From Devosia indica (GTDB lineage: Bacteria; Pseudomonadota; Alphaproteobacteria; Rhizobiales; Devosiaceae): 64,000 nucleotides of DNA. Under the pieces are notes generated by a model. The model was given only the letters and a program-made list of their open reading frames with translations, was not told the origin of the DNA and searched no databases. The position numbers and the translations under genes were made by a program. The DNA is taken from positions 186,001 to 250,000 of the forward strand of contig NZ_PYVZ01000002.1 in the NCBI RefSeq assembly GCF_003056405.1, given 5' to 3'. Positions 63,516 to 64,000 of the stretch are shown here, piece by piece; within the stretch, counting starts at the first letter, position 1, and every line of letters begins with the position of its first letter.

Positions 63516-63977
63516 ATGAATGTCGCCCTGGAAAGTCTGATGCACGCGCATCCCGAGCAGGGGGCAACGCGCCCGGTCGGTGGTGGGGTCATGATGTTCT
63601 TCGTGATCGGCGCCTGCGCTGCCGCCAGCTTTGTTGTGGTCAGCACGGCTTTGATCTGGGTGCTGCCCATGGTCGAAAGCTGGCTTGTCAGCACGTTTTG
63701 CTATGCAGCATTCATCGTCCCGGTCTACCTGCTGCACCGGCGTTTCAGCTTCGGCTCCCAAGCGCCGCATGGGCAGGCGCTCCCGCGATATGTGGCGGTG
63801 CAGATGATGGCTCTGGCGCTGGCCACCATGTTCAGTTTCCTGCTCCATGGGACGTTCGCCCTGCCCAGCCTGATGGCGGCAGTCCTGGTGATCGCGCTGA
63901 CCTCAGGGCTCAACTACGTTGTGCTGCGGGCCTGGGCCTTCAACCGAGACCGGCGGCTTGAAGCCAAGCCGGCATGA
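63516..63977 (+). CDS. GtrA-like membrane protein
   Basis: A 153-residue protein with four membrane segments and a basic C terminus: FVIGACAAASFVVVSTALIWV, FCYAAFIVPVYLLHRRFSFGS, VQMMALALATMFSFLLHGTF and LVIALTSGLNYVVLRAWAFNRDRR. The pattern Y-L-L-H-R-R-F-S-F and the ending N-Y-V-V-x-R-x-W-x-F are those of GtrA-like flippase-associated proteins. The start at MNVALESLMH is chosen because the earlier ATG adds a non-family stretch. The stop overlaps a following ATG. Confidence 0.83.
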   Translation: MNVALESLMHAHPEQGATRPVGGGVMMFFVIGACAAASFVVVSTALIWVLPMVESWLVSTFCYAAFIVPVYLLHRRFSFGSQAPHGQALPRYVAVQMMALALATMFSFLLHGTFALPSLMAAVLVIALTSGLNYVVLRAWAFNRDRRLEAKPA

Positions 63978-64000
63978 GCATGCAGTCCTGGAGCAAGCGC
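63974..64000 (+). CDS. Start of a further gene (partial)
   Basis: An ATG overlapping the GtrA-like stop (ATGA) opens a frame reading MSMQSWSKR to the window edge. Translational coupling suggests a partner gene such as a glycosyltransferase, but nine codons are not enough to tell. Confidence 0.35.

Overview
The window looks like a chromosomal segment of a high-GC alphaproteobacterium of the order Hyphomicrobiales, most likely Devosia-like. The evidence is the mdh-sucCDAB-lpd layout, a PhyR/NepR/EcfG general stress response locus, an Omp19/AprI-type lipoprotein, a Sinorhizobium-type thuR/thuEFGKAB trehalose locus, a smoEFGK/mtlK polyol locus and a YejBEF-type peptide importer. No rRNA, tRNA, CRISPR array, intact insertion sequence or prophage was seen.

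Layout. 0-3.4 kb (minus): peptide ABC importer, with the ATPase cut by the window edge. 3.6-6.2 kb: a DUF2007-like protein, an Omp19-like lipoprotein, ZapE ATPase and a small secreted protein. 6.5-18.1 kb: TCA-cycle block mdh, sucC, sucD, sucA, sucB, lpd, with two unrelated small secreted proteins, a MAPEG protein and a LysE exporter interspersed. 18.3-26.9 kb: KdgF-like cupin, M15-like protein, TRIC-type channel, DUF4326 protein, mannonate dehydratase, a polar amino-acid ABC importer with an aspartoacylase-family hydrolase, and a YdcF protein. 27-34.1 kb: general stress island with phyR, nepR, ecfG, a CHASE3 HWE-type histidine kinase, a degenerate receiver protein, a Crp/Fnr regulator, a lipid-kinase-like protein and several tiny membrane proteins. 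34.2-40.8 kb (minus): a three-gene operon of two transglutaminase-like proteases and a fused circularly permuted ATP-grasp/alpha-E protein, a predicted peptide-ligation system. 41-50.9 kb (minus): polyol locus (FGGY kinase, mannitol 2-dehydrogenase, smoK, smoG, smoF, smoE, SorC-type regulator), interrupted by a peptide deformylase paralogue and an odd non-coding stretch. 51-52.5 kb: methyltransferase and SseA-type sulfurtransferase. 52.7-60.5 kb: thuR and thuEFGKAB. 60.6-64 kb: Asp/Ala-repeat secreted protein, GlsB-type membrane protein, UshA-type 5'-nucleotidase, GtrA-like protein and the first codons of a further gene.

Main result. The sequence GGAAC-N16/17-CGTT, the known EcfG promoter form, occurs exactly in front of five transcription units in the stress island: phyR, the DUF1328 gene, the Crp/Fnr gene, the DUF883-holin pair, and a previously unlisted 56-residue membrane protein followed by a DUF3309 gene. 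An imperfect match precedes nepR-ecfG. This ties the tiny membrane proteins to the stress sigma factor and fixes the start of the Crp/Fnr gene. Other points of interest are the glutamate-for-aspartate receiver, the ATP-grasp/alpha-E fusion, the suspected insertion around the deformylase paralogue, and a hairpin immediately after each of the three solute-binding-protein genes. All assignments come from reading motifs and context by eye; no database search was run.
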